64,000 nt of DNA from Sporolactobacillus sp. Y61 (GTDB lineage Bacteria; Bacillota; Bacilli; Bacillales; Sporolactobacillaceae), in contig NZ_CP159510.1 in assembly GCF_040529185.1 (NCBI RefSeq), positions 558,001 through 622,000 of the forward strand. Direction: 5' to 3'. How positions within the stretch are numbered: the stretch's first letter is position 1; the number at the start of each line of letters is the position of its first letter. The translations under genes and the position numbers were made by a program. Below the pieces are notes generated by a model. That model worked only from the letters and a program-made list of their open reading frames with translations. It was not told where the DNA came from and did no database searches. Positions 8,216 through 17,791 of this stretch are shown piece by piece.

Positions 8216-9025
8216 TTAAGGCTTAGTCGCCTGAATGTTCGATGAGACAATATATTCTTCAATCCCTGTTTTCGGAGACCAGTCCCTGATAAATTCTTTT
8301 GAAGTGTCTTTAGGTTCAATGCTTATATCCTGAAAGCCAGCATCTTTCAACATGTTTTCCAAATCACTGATCGATGATGCACCGGAGATACAACTGGAAT
8401 AGGAGGTATCGAGATCATTCTTAATCTCCGCAGGCAATTCTGCTGTCAATACAACATCAGAGATAGCAAGCCGCCCCCCTTTTTTCAGAACCCGGTATGC
8501 TTCTTTCAAAACCTGAGGCTTATCCGGTGCGAGATTGACCACGCAATTAGAAATGATCACATCTATCGTTTGATCTCCGACTGGAAGATGTTCAATTTCT
8601 CCGAGGCGAAAATCAACCTGATTAAAGGATCCTTTAGCTGCATGACTCCGTGCTTTACTGATCATTTCCGGCGTCATATCCACACCGATAACGTGTCCCC
8701 TGGAACCAACCTGATGGGCGGCGAGAAAACAATCGAATCCGCCTCCACTGCCGAGGTCGAGAACAGATTCACCCGGCTTTAATGAAGCAATAGCCTGCGG
8801 ATTTCCGCATCCCAGACCCAGATTCGCTCCTTCCGGAACAGCGGACAATTCCTCTGCTGAGTAGCCGAGTTTCGCTGATACGTTGTCGCGTTCTGCAGAT
8901 GAATTACAGCAGCAGCCGGCATTGGAAGAACAGCAGCCTGAAGCTGCTTCAGGCGCCACTTCAAGGGCAATTTTTTGATAACGATGACGAACGTTTTGTC
9001 TGATTTGATCGTTAGAAAGGCTCAT
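8216..9025 (-). CDS. arsM: Arsenite S-adenosylmethionine methyltransferase
   Basis: A 269-residue cytosolic class I methyltransferase that would methylate As(III) to volatile or excretable species using SAM. The SAM motif I is VLDLGSGGGFDCF (about residues 88-100), with VIGVDMTPEM as motif II. Cys73 (LGLGCGNP), Cys161 (ISNCVVNL) and Cys212 (SSCISGA) match the three cysteines known to bind arsenite in the ArsM family. An extra N-terminal cluster CC...CCC at residues 31-40 may also bind metal. It is the last gene of the operon, followed by a strong terminator. The length is normal for bacterial ArsM. Confidence 0.93.
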   Translation of the reverse strand: MSLSNDQIRQNVRHRYQKIALEVAPEAASGCCSSNAGCCCNSSAERDNVSAKLGYSAEELSAVPEGANLGLGCGNPQAIASLKPGESVLDLGSGGGFDCFLAAHQVGSRGHVIGVDMTPEMISKARSHAAKGSFNQVDFRLGEIEHLPVGDQTIDVIISNCVVNLAPDKPQVLKEAYRVLKKGGRLAISDVVLTAELPAEIKNDLDTSYSSCISGASSISDLENMLKDAGFQDISIEPKDTSKEFIRDWSPKTGIEEYIVSSNIQATKP

Positions 9026-9162
9026 AAAAGGTTACTCCTTGTTTCAATTATTTTAATAAGGTTTCTAATCGCAATACTGTAAAAAACTTTCTGTTGCAAT
9101 AATTGATTTATTATCACTTGTGATTCGTGCTTTTAAACCAAGTTCAGCATGACGCTTTACTT

Positions 9163-10458
9163 TTACCCAAATAGAATCGTCGATAGATATACACCCACCA
9201 GAGTAATAAACAAAACAGGGATAGTAATCACTATGCCGATTTTAAAGTATTGCCCCCATTTAATTTTTACGCCTTTCTCTGCAAGTACATGGAGCCACAG
9301 TAGAGTTGCCAGCGATCCAATTGGGGTCATCTTTGGTCCAAGATCGGCACCGACAACGTTTGCGTAAACCAGGGCACGATGCATGATGCCGGTCATTGAC
9401 GTCGCATCAATAGACAGAGCATTAATCATTACGGTCGGCATATTATTCATTAAGGCGGACAGAACGGCAGAGACAAAGCCCATCATTACCGTTCCTGCAA
9501 AAAGTCCACCCCTGGCTCCTGTTTCAATCACGCTGGCAAGCAGTTGAATAATCCCCGCATTCCTTAATCCGTAGACAACGACATACATACCTAAAGAGAA
9601 AAAAACGATCGCCCATGGTGCACTTTTCAGAATCACTTTTGTATGAATTGCCGGGCTTCTGTTGCCGAGTATCAAGAAAATAAACGCGATGGTGAGCGCA
9701 ATAAAGGATACTGGAATGTTAAACAGACTGCTTACAAAATAACCTGCAACCAGTATGATCAGGACAAACCAGGAGATATGAAACATACGAATGTCTTTCA
9801 ATGCTGATGAAGGGGTTTTCAGATCAGAGATCTCATATTGATGCGGCCAGTCCTTATGAAAATAGAGATACAGCACCGTAACACTGGCTACAAACGAAAA
9901 AAGAGTTGGTATGAACATGTGTAAAGCGTAACGGCTAAATGTGATGCCAAAGAAATCAGCTGAGACAATGTTCACCAGATTACTGACAACAAGTGGCAGC
10001 GACGTTGTATCGGCAATAAACCCACAGGCAATCACGAAAGGAAAAACACGCCGTTCATCAAATTTTAGTGCCCGAACCATGGCCAGTACGATCGGTGTCA
10101 AAATCAATGCACCCCCATCGTTGGCAAACAAGGCAGAGATGACCGCACCCAGTATGGAAATGAAAATAAACATCCGGATACCGTGCCCATCAGCCAATCG
10201 TGCCATATGGAGCGCTGCCCATTCGAAAAAGCCGATGTGATCCAAAATCAATGAAATAATGATGATCGCAACGAATGACAGGGTTGCATTCCATATGATT
10301 CCGGTGACGGTCCAGACATCATTGAAATGAACCACACCCACAAGCAGGGCAAGTACGGCACCCCCGCAGGCTGACCAGCCAATCGAAAGATTTTTCGGCT
10401 GCCAGATGACCAGCGTCAGAGTCAGTAAAAATACAATTATAGCTAAAACTGCAGACAT
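9163..10458 (-). CDS. arsB: Arsenite efflux permease ArsB
   Basis: A 431-residue integral membrane protein of the ArsB/NhaD ion-transporter superfamily with about 12 helices. The [18 protein letters not shown] segment (about residues 112-130), the NLVNI motif ([24 protein letters not shown]) and the C-terminal NNMPTVMI and [19 protein letters not shown] are diagnostic. It exports arsenite, and in complex with ArsA becomes ATP-driven. It is preceded by the HesB-like gene and followed by arsM, all on one strand. arsA is frameshifted here, but ArsB also works alone on the membrane potential. Confidence 0.95.
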   Translation of the reverse strand: MSAVLAIIVFLLTLTLVIWQPKNLSIGWSACGGAVLALLVGVVHFNDVWTVTGIIWNATLSFVAIIIISLILDHIGFFEWAALHMARLADGHGIRMFIFISILGAVISALFANDGGALILTPIVLAMVRALKFDERRVFPFVIACGFIADTTSLPLVVSNLVNIVSADFFGITFSRYALHMFIPTLFSFVASVTVLYLYFHKDWPHQYEISDLKTPSSALKDIRMFHISWFVLIILVAGYFVSSLFNIPVSFIALTIAFIFLILGNRSPAIHTKVILKSAPWAIVFFSLGMYVVVYGLRNAGIIQLLASVIETGARGGLFAGTVMMGFVSAVLSALMNNMPTVMINALSIDATSMTGIMHRALVYANVVGADLGPKMTPIGSLATLLWLHVLAEKGVKIKWGQYFKIGIVITIPVLFITLVGVYLSTILFG

Positions 10459-10564
10459 CCTGTTTTCCCCTTTTCTCCCTGAACAAAAATTAAAATAAAG
10501 CCAAAAATAAAGTGGAGCCAGAATTTAGTAAATTCTAACTCCAATGTAAGTAATGGAGGATGGC

Positions 10565-10852
10565 TTAGCAGCAACCGGAAGGCCCGCACCCACAACCTCC
10601 TCCGTCAATGACCAGACTCCCGTCAACAACGCTTATCGTCAGTGAATCTGTCTGCTGCCCGGTTTCCTGATTCATGATCACCGGGACACCATTGATTGGG
10701 GTTGGCTGCTCACCTGATTTCTTATGATCCAGAGCAAATCTCAGTGAAACGCCGCAGCAGCCGGGTTGGGTATCAACACGCAGACAATCGCAGTTGTGTT
10801 CCTCCATACTTTGACTAAGTATTTCTTTAGCTTCATCTGTAACCTGCAACAT
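10565..10852 (-). CDS. HesB/IscA-like protein of the ars operon
   Basis: A 95-residue protein with the HesB/IscA-like fold order: MLQVTDEAKEIL at the start, LRVDTQPGCCGVSLRFALD in the middle, and a C-terminal Cys-rich tail GGGCGCGPSGCC. IscA family members bind iron or Fe-S clusters through three cysteines; the additional vicinal Cys pairs (GCC, GCGCG, GCC) would suit binding of arsenite. Such genes are often found in ars operons, but a tested role is not known to me. It lies 24 bases downstream of arsA's restored stop and about 100 bases before arsB. Confidence 0.7.
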   Translation of the reverse strand: MLQVTDEAKEILSQSMEEHNCDCLRVDTQPGCCGVSLRFALDHKKSGEQPTPINGVPVIMNQETGQQTDSLTISVVDGSLVIDGGGCGCGPSGCC

Positions 10853-10875
10853 TTTTCTTTACTCCTTTTGATGTA

Positions 10876-12638
10876 TTAAGAAATTTTGAGCCCCTGTACT
10901 TTCATGCCTTTTCCCAGCCAGGGAATGACAACAAAATGATGTCCTGAATCCTCCGCTATGCGATGAATCCATGTACGCTCGGCCCTTGCCCGTGTTTTCA
11001 GCAATACATTTTCCGTCTGTGTGATCATCAGGCTCTGATTGATAACCCACCAGGCTGGCACGATCCCGGCACGCTTCAAATCTTTTGCCAGTCGTTCAGA
11101 CTCAAACACCGGTGTGGTCTCTGCCAGCGTGACAATGACAACCGCTGTTTCCCCGGATCTCTTAATCGGGGCAACAGATGCTGAACTGAGGCAGGGACTT
11201 CGCCGGCCGAATGAGCTATTTCCCGATGATAGGCTTCTGTACTATCCAGAAGCAGCAATGTGTGTCCGGATGGGGCGGTATCAATCACAACAATTTCATT
11301 TTTAGACCTTTCAACGACATTGGCGAAAGCACGAAAGACAGCAATCTCTTCTGTACATGGTGATCGAAGGTCTTCCTTCAGATAAGCCAGACCTTCCTCA
11401 TCCAGTTGATCCCGCGAGCGATCCAGCACCGTCTTCCGATAATCCTCAACCTCTTTTTTCGGATCAATCCGGCTTACTGTAATCTCTCCATACTCTGAGG
11501 AAATGGGATCTAAATGGCCGGCCGGATCTGTCGTCGTCAGGTGAACCTTGTTCCCACGCGCTGCCAGTTCCACAGCTATTTTTCTGGCAATCGTTGTCTT
11601 GCCGACGCCGCCTTTTCCCATCGTAAAGATAATACGCTGTTTTTTCTTAAGTAAATCATCAATCATTACCTGAAGTTCAGGGTACCCGGCAGAGTCTTCT
11701 CCATGTGTCTGGCGTTCGTTCCCTTTATCTCCATCTGAAAAATGGTCAGATAATAATCGTCTGATGTTTTGGACACCAGTCATGTTAAAAGGCGCAAGAA
11801 AAATATCGAATGACTGCAGGTCTTTCAGTTCTTCAGGAAGATTGGCCAGTGCCTGGTTTTCTCGTTCCAGAAAGGCAGCGGCTAAAGCATCATCCGCGCT
11901 CGCTCTTTTCATTCGTCCATTAATCAGCAAATACTGATTTTTTATTCCTGTTTTTTTCAGCTCTCCGGATGCCCGGGCCGCTTCTTTTATCGCTGAAGTC
12001 TCCGGACGGGTAACCAGCATCAACATGGTTTTTGTTCGGTCCGAAAGCGCCTGAACCGTTTCTTTATATTGCTTTTTCTTATCGCTTAAGCCGGCAAGCG
12101 GGCCCAGGCAGGAAGCACCATGTGTGTTCTCCTCGAGAAATCCGCTCCATGCCGTCGGCAGCTGCAGCAGGCGCAGAGTATGTCCGGTAGGTGCCGTATC
12201 AAAAATGATGTAGTCAAACGATTGAACAACTGACTGATCCGTTAGCATTGAAGAAAAAGCATCAAAAGCCGCAATTTCTACAGTACAGCTTCCGGAAAGC
12301 TGCTCTTCCATCTGTTTAACGGCTACATCCGGTAACTGATCACGGTAAGGACCAACAACTCTTTCCCGGTACTTAGATGCCGCTTCCTCCGGATCCAGAT
12401 TTGAGACAAAAAGATTGGGCACCTCAGGTATTTCTTTATATGCCATATTCAGTGGCGTATCAAAAACATCTTGCAGGTTGGAGGCCGGATCCGTGCTGAT
12501 CAACAGTACCTTTTTCCCCTCGTCTGCCAAGGCAGTAGCTGTCGCGCAGGCGATAGAGGTTTTTCCGACCCCGCCTTTCCCTGTAAAGAACAGGAAGGGT
12601 GTTAAATCCATGGATTGAGGATGAAACAGGTGAGACAT
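10876..12638 (-). pseudogene. arsA: Arsenical pump-driving ATPase ArsA, with a one-base frameshift near the end
   Basis: ArsA is the soluble ATPase that energises ArsB. Both halves are visible: Walker A FTGKGGVGKTS near residue 17 and FTMGKGGVGKTT near residue 337, each followed by a switch II DTAPTGHTLRLL / DTAPSGHTLLLL. The open frame from 12638 (AAGGAG 9 bases upstream) runs to 11076, but its last ~45 residues are nonsense. Adding one A to the AAA on the minus strand (plus-strand TTT at 11148-11150) restores ...DPGKTAVVIVTLAETTPVFESERLAKDLKRAGI and continues to 10876 as a normal ArsA C terminus. It is either a sequencing error or a true mutation losing the last ~90 residues. Confidence 0.9.
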
Positions 12639-12657
12639 TTGAATCTCCTTCTTTCCC

Positions 12658-13019
12658 TTACTTGTTCACCACGTTAAGCTTGATTTGAAACTGCTGCTTT
12701 TTACCGATTTCGTCAATGGATACTTTCGTCCAATCAGCCAGTTCCTGATTGCTGGGATAATTTCCCTTTTTAACGACCTTTCCATCAGCAATCGTTACAG
12801 GAAGCACATCCATGCCTTCACTTTCCAGCAGATCCTGGATGGCCTGGTTTTTAGCAAAAGCCCCCGATGGTTCGTTAAATTGAAACGGGAGATATTCACT
12901 CCGCCCTTTCTCAAATTGTGCACGGCACCGGTGATCCGGATCAGTTCCGGATCAATACCGGGTCCGCAGACACCGGTTGAGCAGCACATGGCTGGTTCAA
13001 AAATCTGGATGGTTTTCAT
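12658..13019 (-). pseudogene. arsD: Arsenic metallochaperone ArsD, with a one-base frameshift
   Basis: ArsD delivers arsenite to ArsA and is also a weak repressor. The N-terminal half MKTIQIFEPAMCCSTGVCGPG contains the vicinal Cys pair that binds As(III). After ...GVNISRF the open frame changes to nonsense and stops; adding one T in the TTT run on the minus strand (plus-strand AAA at 12893-12895) restores FQFNEPSGAFAKN followed by LPVTIADGKVVKKGNYPSNQELADW, a normal ArsD C terminus, ending at 12658. The ATG at 13019 has GGAG 10 bases upstream. It lies between arsC and arsA. It is the second one-base homopolymer deletion in this operon. Confidence 0.88.
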
Positions 13020-13037
13020 CAAGACTCATCTCCATTT

Positions 13038-13466
13038 TTAATGATTCAGTGACTTCTCCTCTTCTGCAAACTGTTTGATTCGTTTACCAATGCCATCACG
13101 GACACGCTGGAACACCGCCCATTTTTCTACCTCTGTTCCCTGTGCTTTTGCCGGATCCTCGAACCCCCAATGTTCTCTTCGAACATGAGGAGGGGTCATT
13201 GGGCAACGTTCTTCTGCATCACCACAAAGCGTAACCACCAGGTATGCCTGATTTAACAGGTTTATGTCGATGACCTTCGACCCCTGCATCGAAATGTCAA
13301 TACCGACTTCTTTCATCGCTTTTACCGCGTTCGGATTTAATCCGTGGGCTTCAATTCCAGCTGAACGGACGTCAAATTCTTCTCCTAAATATTTTTTACC
13401 AAACCCTTCAGCCATCTGACTGCGGCAAGAATTACCGGTGCAGAGAAAGTAGATGATTTTTTTCAT
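13038..13466 (-). CDS. arsC: Thioredoxin-coupled arsenate reductase
   Basis: A 142-residue low-molecular-weight-phosphatase-fold enzyme reducing arsenate to arsenite. The P-loop is CTGNSCRS (Cys9-X5-Arg15), and the second and third redox cysteines are in [12 protein letters not shown], matching the Cys10/Cys82/Cys89 relay of the Bacillus subtilis thioredoxin-dependent ArsC. The ATG at 13466 (MKKIIYFLC) has GGAAGGAA upstream; a longer in-frame start at 13496 is unlikely. It is the second gene of the operon, between arsR and arsD. Confidence 0.95.
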   Translation of the reverse strand: MKKIIYFLCTGNSCRSQMAEGFGKKYLGEEFDVRSAGIEAHGLNPNAVKAMKEVGIDISMQGSKVIDINLLNQAYLVVTLCGDAEERCPMTPPHVRREHWGFEDPAKAQGTEVEKWAVFQRVRDGIGKRIKQFAEEEKSLNH

Positions 13467-13532
13467 GTGGACGATTCCTTCCATTTTAACTAACAACTGA
13501 TTTGAGCCATGCTCATATCACTTAATGAAATA

Positions 13533-13853
13533 TTAGTTACACTCAGAGCTTCCGCATCTGCCCACATGCTGATCCGGCAGAGAATCAATAATGACAGACA
13601 CATAATCTGGAACTGATTTGTTCAGACTGTAATACACCCAGGTCCCCTGTTTTCTTTCCTGGATAATGCCTGCCAGACGCAGTTTTTTTAAATGCTGACT
13701 GATCGCCGGCTGCGAAGCATTTAGCAGGTCAACAAGTTCACACACACACAGCTCCCCGTGCTTTAAGTAAGAAAGAATCGTAAGGCGTGTTTTATCACCA
13801 AGCAGTTTAAGCAAGGAAGAAGTTTCAGCGACATCTTCAACTACTGCGTTCAT
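13533..13853 (-). CDS. arsR: Arsenical-resistance repressor ArsR
   Basis: A 106-residue ArsR/SmtB winged-helix repressor. The metal site ELCVCEL (Cys36, Cys38) lies at the start of the recognition helix, as in plasmid R773 ArsR, and the helix LNASQPAISQHLKKLR follows. A C-terminal C..SEC tail may add a ligand. Arsenite binding releases it from the operon promoter. It is the first gene of the seven-gene ars operon; a strong promoter lies directly upstream. GGAGGTG precedes the ATG. Confidence 0.95.
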   Translation of the reverse strand: MNAVVEDVAETSSLLKLLGDKTRLTILSYLKHGELCVCELVDLLNASQPAISQHLKKLRLAGIIQERKQGTWVYYSLNKSVPDYVSVIIDSLPDQHVGRCGSSECN

Positions 13854-13885
13854 ATATTCACCTCCGCTTATATTCCCTAGCCTTT

Positions 13886-13914
13886 ATATTACTGCAAACT
13901 TATATATGTTGCAA
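13886..13914 (-). promoter_or_regulatory. Promoter of the ars operon
   Basis: On the minus strand TTGCAA (13909-13914) is followed after 17 bases by TAATAT (13886-13891), a good sigma-A promoter about 30-60 bases before arsR. The spacer and -10 contain an imperfect dyad (ATATAAGTTTGCAGTAATAT) of the kind ArsR proteins bind; the operator assignment is inferred. Confidence 0.65.
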
Positions 13915-14060
13915 TGAGAAACCATGCTCTTTGAGACATTGAAGCAGAAAACCGGATCAGGTCTGCTGAGCGTTATTTCAGCCGTCTCGACCCTCAGCGT
14001 AATCGTGCAATTTTATCTTCTGTCCAATGATTCGTTTGGTTCGGCAAACAATCACCCCTG

Positions 14061-14104
14061 AAAAAGAAAAGACTGCTACTATGATTAACTCATAGCAACA
14101 GTCT
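14061..14104 (-). terminator. Terminator of glmS
   Basis: An imperfect stem-loop AGACTG-CTA-CTATGA / TCATAG-CA-ACAGTCT (14070-14104) is followed on the minus strand by TTTTCTTTTT. It lies about 55 bases after the glmS stop. Confidence 0.75.
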
Positions 14105-14156
14105 CAGTAAAGAACTTTATTCGATAGTACAATATATCTTACTTACTTATTTACAA

Positions 14157-15962
14157 TTATTCCACCGTTACCGATTTGGCCAGGTTTCTGGGTTTATCAA
14201 CATCGCATTCGTTCTGCAGGGCCGCATAATAGGCGATCAACTGCAGTGGAATGGCGCAAACAAGTGGTGTCAGGGCTTTGTGCACTTTGGGGAGCACAAT
14301 CTGGTCACCGGGCTGGCTGGTCACACCATCCATACTGATGATACAGGTATGAGCGCCGCGCGCCGAGACTTCTTCGACATTATTTCGGATGCTGTTATTG
14401 ACATTTTCCTGTGTGGCAAAGGCGAGAACCGGGGTTCCGTCTTCAATCAGGGCAATGGTACCGTGCTTCAGCTCACCGCCTGCAAAGCCTTCCGCCTGAA
14501 TATATGAGACTTCTTTCAGCTTCAGAGCAGCTTCCATGCAGACGTAATAATCAAGGCCGCGGCCAATATAGAACGCGTTATGTGTGATTGACAGATAATC
14601 ACGGGCAATGCCCTGAAGCAATGTTTTTTCATCAACCATCTGTTCCATCGCCTGAGCAGCGATACTCAGTTCATGGGTCAGGTCAAAGTCAGGTGTCATA
14701 CCCTTTCGCTTCGCAGCCGCTACGGCAAGAAGTGAGAAGACAGCGATCTGTGCGGTGTAGGCTTTGGTCGATGCGACGGCGATTTCCGGTCCGGCATAGA
14801 GCAGCATTTTATAATCCGCTTCCCGGTAAAGGGTTGAGCCTTCCACATTGGTCATTGTCAGAGTCGGGTAACCCAGCTTTTTGACTTTAACCAGGACGGC
14901 ACGACTGTCGGCCGTCTCACCGCTCTGGGAGATAAAGATAAACAGCGGTTTCTTCGAGAGAAGCGGCATATTATAGGAAAATTCACTGGAGATATGCACT
15001 TCTGTCGGGATCCCTGCAATTTGCTCTATCAACTGTTTTCCGACAACGCCGGCATGGTAGCTGGTACCGCAGGCGATGACATACACGCGGTCGCACTTCG
15101 TCAAAGCGTCAACAATGGCCGGATCAACCTTTATATTACCCTTCCCATCGCTGTACTTCTGTACCAGTCTGCGGATGACCGCCGGCTGCTCGTCAATTTC
15201 CTTGAGCATATAATGTGGATAAGCACCCTTTTCCGTATCAGCCGCATCAAAAGAAACGGTAAAAGGAGCTCTTGACTTCACGTTGCCGTCCAGATCTTTG
15301 ATCGTATAGCTGTTCCGCGTGAGGACAACAATTTCCTCATCCATCAGTTCGACATAGCGTTTGGTCTTCTGAATCATGGCTGTCGCATCACTGGCAACGA
15401 CATTGAAGCCATCGCCCAGTCCGATCAAAAGCGGGCTCTTATTTTTTGCCACATAAAGCGTTTCACTGTTTTCGGAGTCAAGGAGGGCAATGGCGTAAGA
15501 ACCGTCGATCAGTTTCAGTGTCTTGCGCAGGGCTTCCTCCACACCAAGTCCATCGTTTACAAAGCGTTCAACCAGCTGAACGGCCACTTCCGTATCCGTG
15601 TCGCTCTTCATCGGGACGTCAGCGAGATAGTGCTCTTTCAGCTGACTGTAATTCTCAATCACCCCATTATGAACGATGGTGAACCGCCCAGAAGCGCTCT
15701 GGTGTGGATGAGCATTCCGACGGCTGGGTTCGCCGTGCGTCGCCCAGCGGGTATGCCCGATACCCAGTGTGGCATGAACAGCAGGATCAACCGATTTTTT
15801 CAGAACGTCAATCCGCCCTTTTTCCTTAAACACATGAACGCCGTCGCCATTGAGCAGAGCAATCCCCGCCGAATCGTAGCCGCGATACTCGAGATTAGTC
15901 AGACCCTTCAGTAAAATGTCACTTGCATCCTCATTGCCAATATAGCCAACAATACCACACAT
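14157..15962 (-). CDS. glmS: Glutamine-fructose-6-phosphate aminotransferase (isomerising)
   Basis: A 601-residue enzyme making glucosamine-6-phosphate from fructose-6-phosphate and glutamine, the entry step to peptidoglycan amino sugars. The N-terminal glutaminase domain starts MCGIVGYIG (nucleophile Cys2) with [11 protein letters not shown] and the NGVIENY motif. Two SIS domains follow ([18 protein letters not shown]) and the end is LAKSVTVE. The ATG at 15962 is fixed by the required Cys after Met and by GGGAGG upstream; the open frame extends 60 codons further but those bases form the leader ribozyme. It is the last gene of the glmM-glmS pair. Confidence 0.97.
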   Translation of the reverse strand: MCGIVGYIGNEDASDILLKGLTNLEYRGYDSAGIALLNGDGVHVFKEKGRIDVLKKSVDPAVHATLGIGHTRWATHGEPSRRNAHPHQSASGRFTIVHNGVIENYSQLKEHYLADVPMKSDTDTEVAVQLVERFVNDGLGVEEALRKTLKLIDGSYAIALLDSENSETLYVAKNKSPLLIGLGDGFNVVASDATAMIQKTKRYVELMDEEIVVLTRNSYTIKDLDGNVKSRAPFTVSFDAADTEKGAYPHYMLKEIDEQPAVIRRLVQKYSDGKGNIKVDPAIVDALTKCDRVYVIACGTSYHAGVVGKQLIEQIAGIPTEVHISSEFSYNMPLLSKKPLFIFISQSGETADSRAVLVKVKKLGYPTLTMTNVEGSTLYREADYKMLLYAGPEIAVASTKAYTAQIAVFSLLAVAAAKRKGMTPDFDLTHELSIAAQAMEQMVDEKTLLQGIARDYLSITHNAFYIGRGLDYYVCMEAALKLKEVSYIQAEGFAGGELKHGTIALIEDGTPVLAFATQENVNNSIRNNVEEVSARGAHTCIISMDGVTSQPGDQIVLPKVHKALTPLVCAIPLQLIAYYAALQNECDVDKPRNLAKSVTVE

Positions 15963-16014
15963 AGGAATGAACCTCCCTGTGAGGCAAGAAAGCTCAGGGG
16001 GCAATCCTGCCCCA

Positions 16015-16190
16015 CTTGTTTTTTTGTGCTTACTGTCCGGGTTCTGTCCAGAAAGTTGCCTTCCTGTTTTGTGTGCGGACTTACGGTGCAAGCAAACCGA
16101 GAGGCATCCGCCGAGTTCTTCGATAAACCTCTTCCTCGTCAACTATTCCTGATTTTTCTCCGTCACTCGGAATAGTCCAGGCGCTTTCTA
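16015..16190 (-). ncRNA. glmS ribozyme (glucosamine-6-phosphate-activated)
   Basis: Read on the minus strand, the leader contains the conserved core in order: AAGCGCC with the A/G cleavage site at 16185/16184, the P2 stem (GGACTATTCC...GGAATAGT), TTGACGAGGAAGAGGTTTA, TCGAAGAACTCGGCGGATGCCTC, then the P3/P4 region ending about 16015. This is the layout of the glmS ribozyme, which self-cleaves when glucosamine-6-phosphate binds and lowers glmS mRNA stability. The 3' boundary is approximate. It lies about 50 bases upstream of the glmS start. Confidence 0.9.
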
Positions 16191-16344
16191 TTCAGTTCAA
16201 CTGCCCTCTTTTCCATTTCTGAGTCAAACACATGACTTAGTCTATCAATCCTGCATGCCCTTTCAACTGTTCTTTCTGCTTTATATTTATTCGCAGGAAG
16301 TGTCTCCTGTGCAGGGTCATTTTGCCAATTATATAAACGAAAAC

Positions 16345-17703
16345 TTATTGCCTGATCTTGCCGCCAAGCTCAGATTCAATCACTTTGGCAATGCGGGAAA
16401 CAAATGCATCGCAGGCCTCTTCGGTTGGTGCTTCTGCCATCACACGAATGAGCGGCTCTGTCCCTGACGGACGAACCAGGACGCGGCCGTCTCCCGCCAT
16501 TTCTGTCTCAACCTGACTGATCACCGCGGCGACAGCCGGCTGATCGGTCACATGGAATTTGTCAGCAACCTCGAGGTTCACCAGTTTCTGAGGATATTTC
16601 TTCAGCCCGGCCGCAAGTTCGGATAATTTTTTCCCGGTTGCCTTCATGATGCTGACCAGCTGGAGTGCCGTCAGCATGCCATCCCCGGTTGTCGCGTGGT
16701 TGAGGAAAATAATGTGGCCGGACTGCTCGCCTCCGAGTACGTAACCACCGGCACGCATTTCTTCCATGACATACCGGTCCCCGACCTTTGTCTGCTTTGT
16801 TTCAATCTGAGCCTCTTTCAGTGTTTTATAAAGGCCAAGATTACTCATGACCGTTGTGACCAGTGTATTCTTATTCAAAAGTCCCTTTGATTTCATATAG
16901 GTTGCACAGATATACATGATCTTGTCACCGTCGATCACATTGCCGAGTTCGTCAACAGCAATCAGACGGTCCCCGTCACCGTCAAAAGCAAGCCCGCAGT
17001 CGGCCCCTTTTTCGACGACAAATGCTGAGAGCGCATCCGGATGCGTAGAACCCACGCCCTCATTAATATTCTTCCCGTTCGGTGAGGTCCCTATGGTCAC
17101 AATATCCGCTTCCAGATCGGCAAACAGATGAGGAGCAAGTGAACTGGTTGATCCATTGGCACAATCCAGAGCCAGACTCATCGTTGAAAAGTCTTCATCC
17201 TCAATGGTCTGTTTCAGAAACTGGATATATTTCTGACTGCCTTCAAAATAATCACTGGAGGCGCCCAGGTTGACACCGGTCGGGCGCGGGAGGTCATCCT
17301 TTTCTCTTGCCAGCAGGGCTTCGATCGTTTCTTCCACGTCGTCACTTAATTTGAAACCGTCGCTGCCGAAAAATTTGATGCCGTTATCAGCTACCGGATT
17401 GTGAGAGGCGGAAATCATGACTCCGGCACTTGCATCCATGGCTTTCGTCAGATAAGCTACGCCCGGTGTCGTAATCACACCCAGACGCATGACTTCTACT
17501 CCAATGGAAAGCAGCCCCGCAATCAGGGCATCTTCAAGCATATACCCGGAAATACGGGTGTCGCGACCAACCATGACTTTCGGATGATCCGTCGTTTTTG
17601 TCAGGGCATAACCGCCTGCTCGGCCCAGTTTAAAAGCCAGTTCCGGTGTCAGCTCACTGTTCGCAACTCCTCTGACTCCATCCGTTCCAAAGTATTTCGC
17701 CAT
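16345..17703 (-). CDS. glmM: Phosphoglucosamine mutase
   Basis: A 452-residue alpha-D-phosphohexomutase that converts glucosamine-6-phosphate to glucosamine-1-phosphate. Visible are the N-terminal [15 protein letters not shown], the phosphoserine loop [16 protein letters not shown] (about residue 100), the Mg-binding DGDGDR (about 240), the sugar-binding GGEQSGH, and the phosphate-binding [12 protein letters not shown] at the end. The ATG at 17703 has AGGAAG 8 bases upstream. In related bacilli glmM follows cdaR directly in one operon; here an IS element lies in between, so expression from the sigW/cdaA side may be interrupted. The glmS leader follows. Confidence 0.96.
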   Translation of the reverse strand: MAKYFGTDGVRGVANSELTPELAFKLGRAGGYALTKTTDHPKVMVGRDTRISGYMLEDALIAGLLSIGVEVMRLGVITTPGVAYLTKAMDASAGVMISASHNPVADNGIKFFGSDGFKLSDDVEETIEALLAREKDDLPRPTGVNLGASSDYFEGSQKYIQFLKQTIEDEDFSTMSLALDCANGSTSSLAPHLFADLEADIVTIGTSPNGKNINEGVGSTHPDALSAFVVEKGADCGLAFDGDGDRLIAVDELGNVIDGDKIMYICATYMKSKGLLNKNTLVTTVMSNLGLYKTLKEAQIETKQTKVGDRYVMEEMRAGGYVLGGEQSGHIIFLNHATTGDGMLTALQLVSIMKATGKKLSELAAGLKKYPQKLVNLEVADKFHVTDQPAVAAVISQVETEMAGDGRVLVRPSGTEPLIRVMAEAPTEEACDAFVSRIAKVIESELGGKIRQ

Positions 17704-17791
17704 TTCCAATCTTCCTGCCTTTCCTTTCAACCTGGTTGCTGCTTTATTGTAAACTTCAGCCGGGTTTCTGTCAAAAGCCTTTTTAACTGAT

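Noticed and set aside
13924..14061. 45-codon plus-strand frame (MLFETLKQKTG...) with a hydrophobic middle
   Set aside because: No ribosome-binding site, and it abuts the ars promoter; no family recognised. Not excluded as a remnant.
15963..16142. 60-codon N-terminal extension of GlmS
   Set aside because: The amidotransferase needs Cys directly after the start Met, and the extension overlaps the ribozyme and ribosome-binding site.
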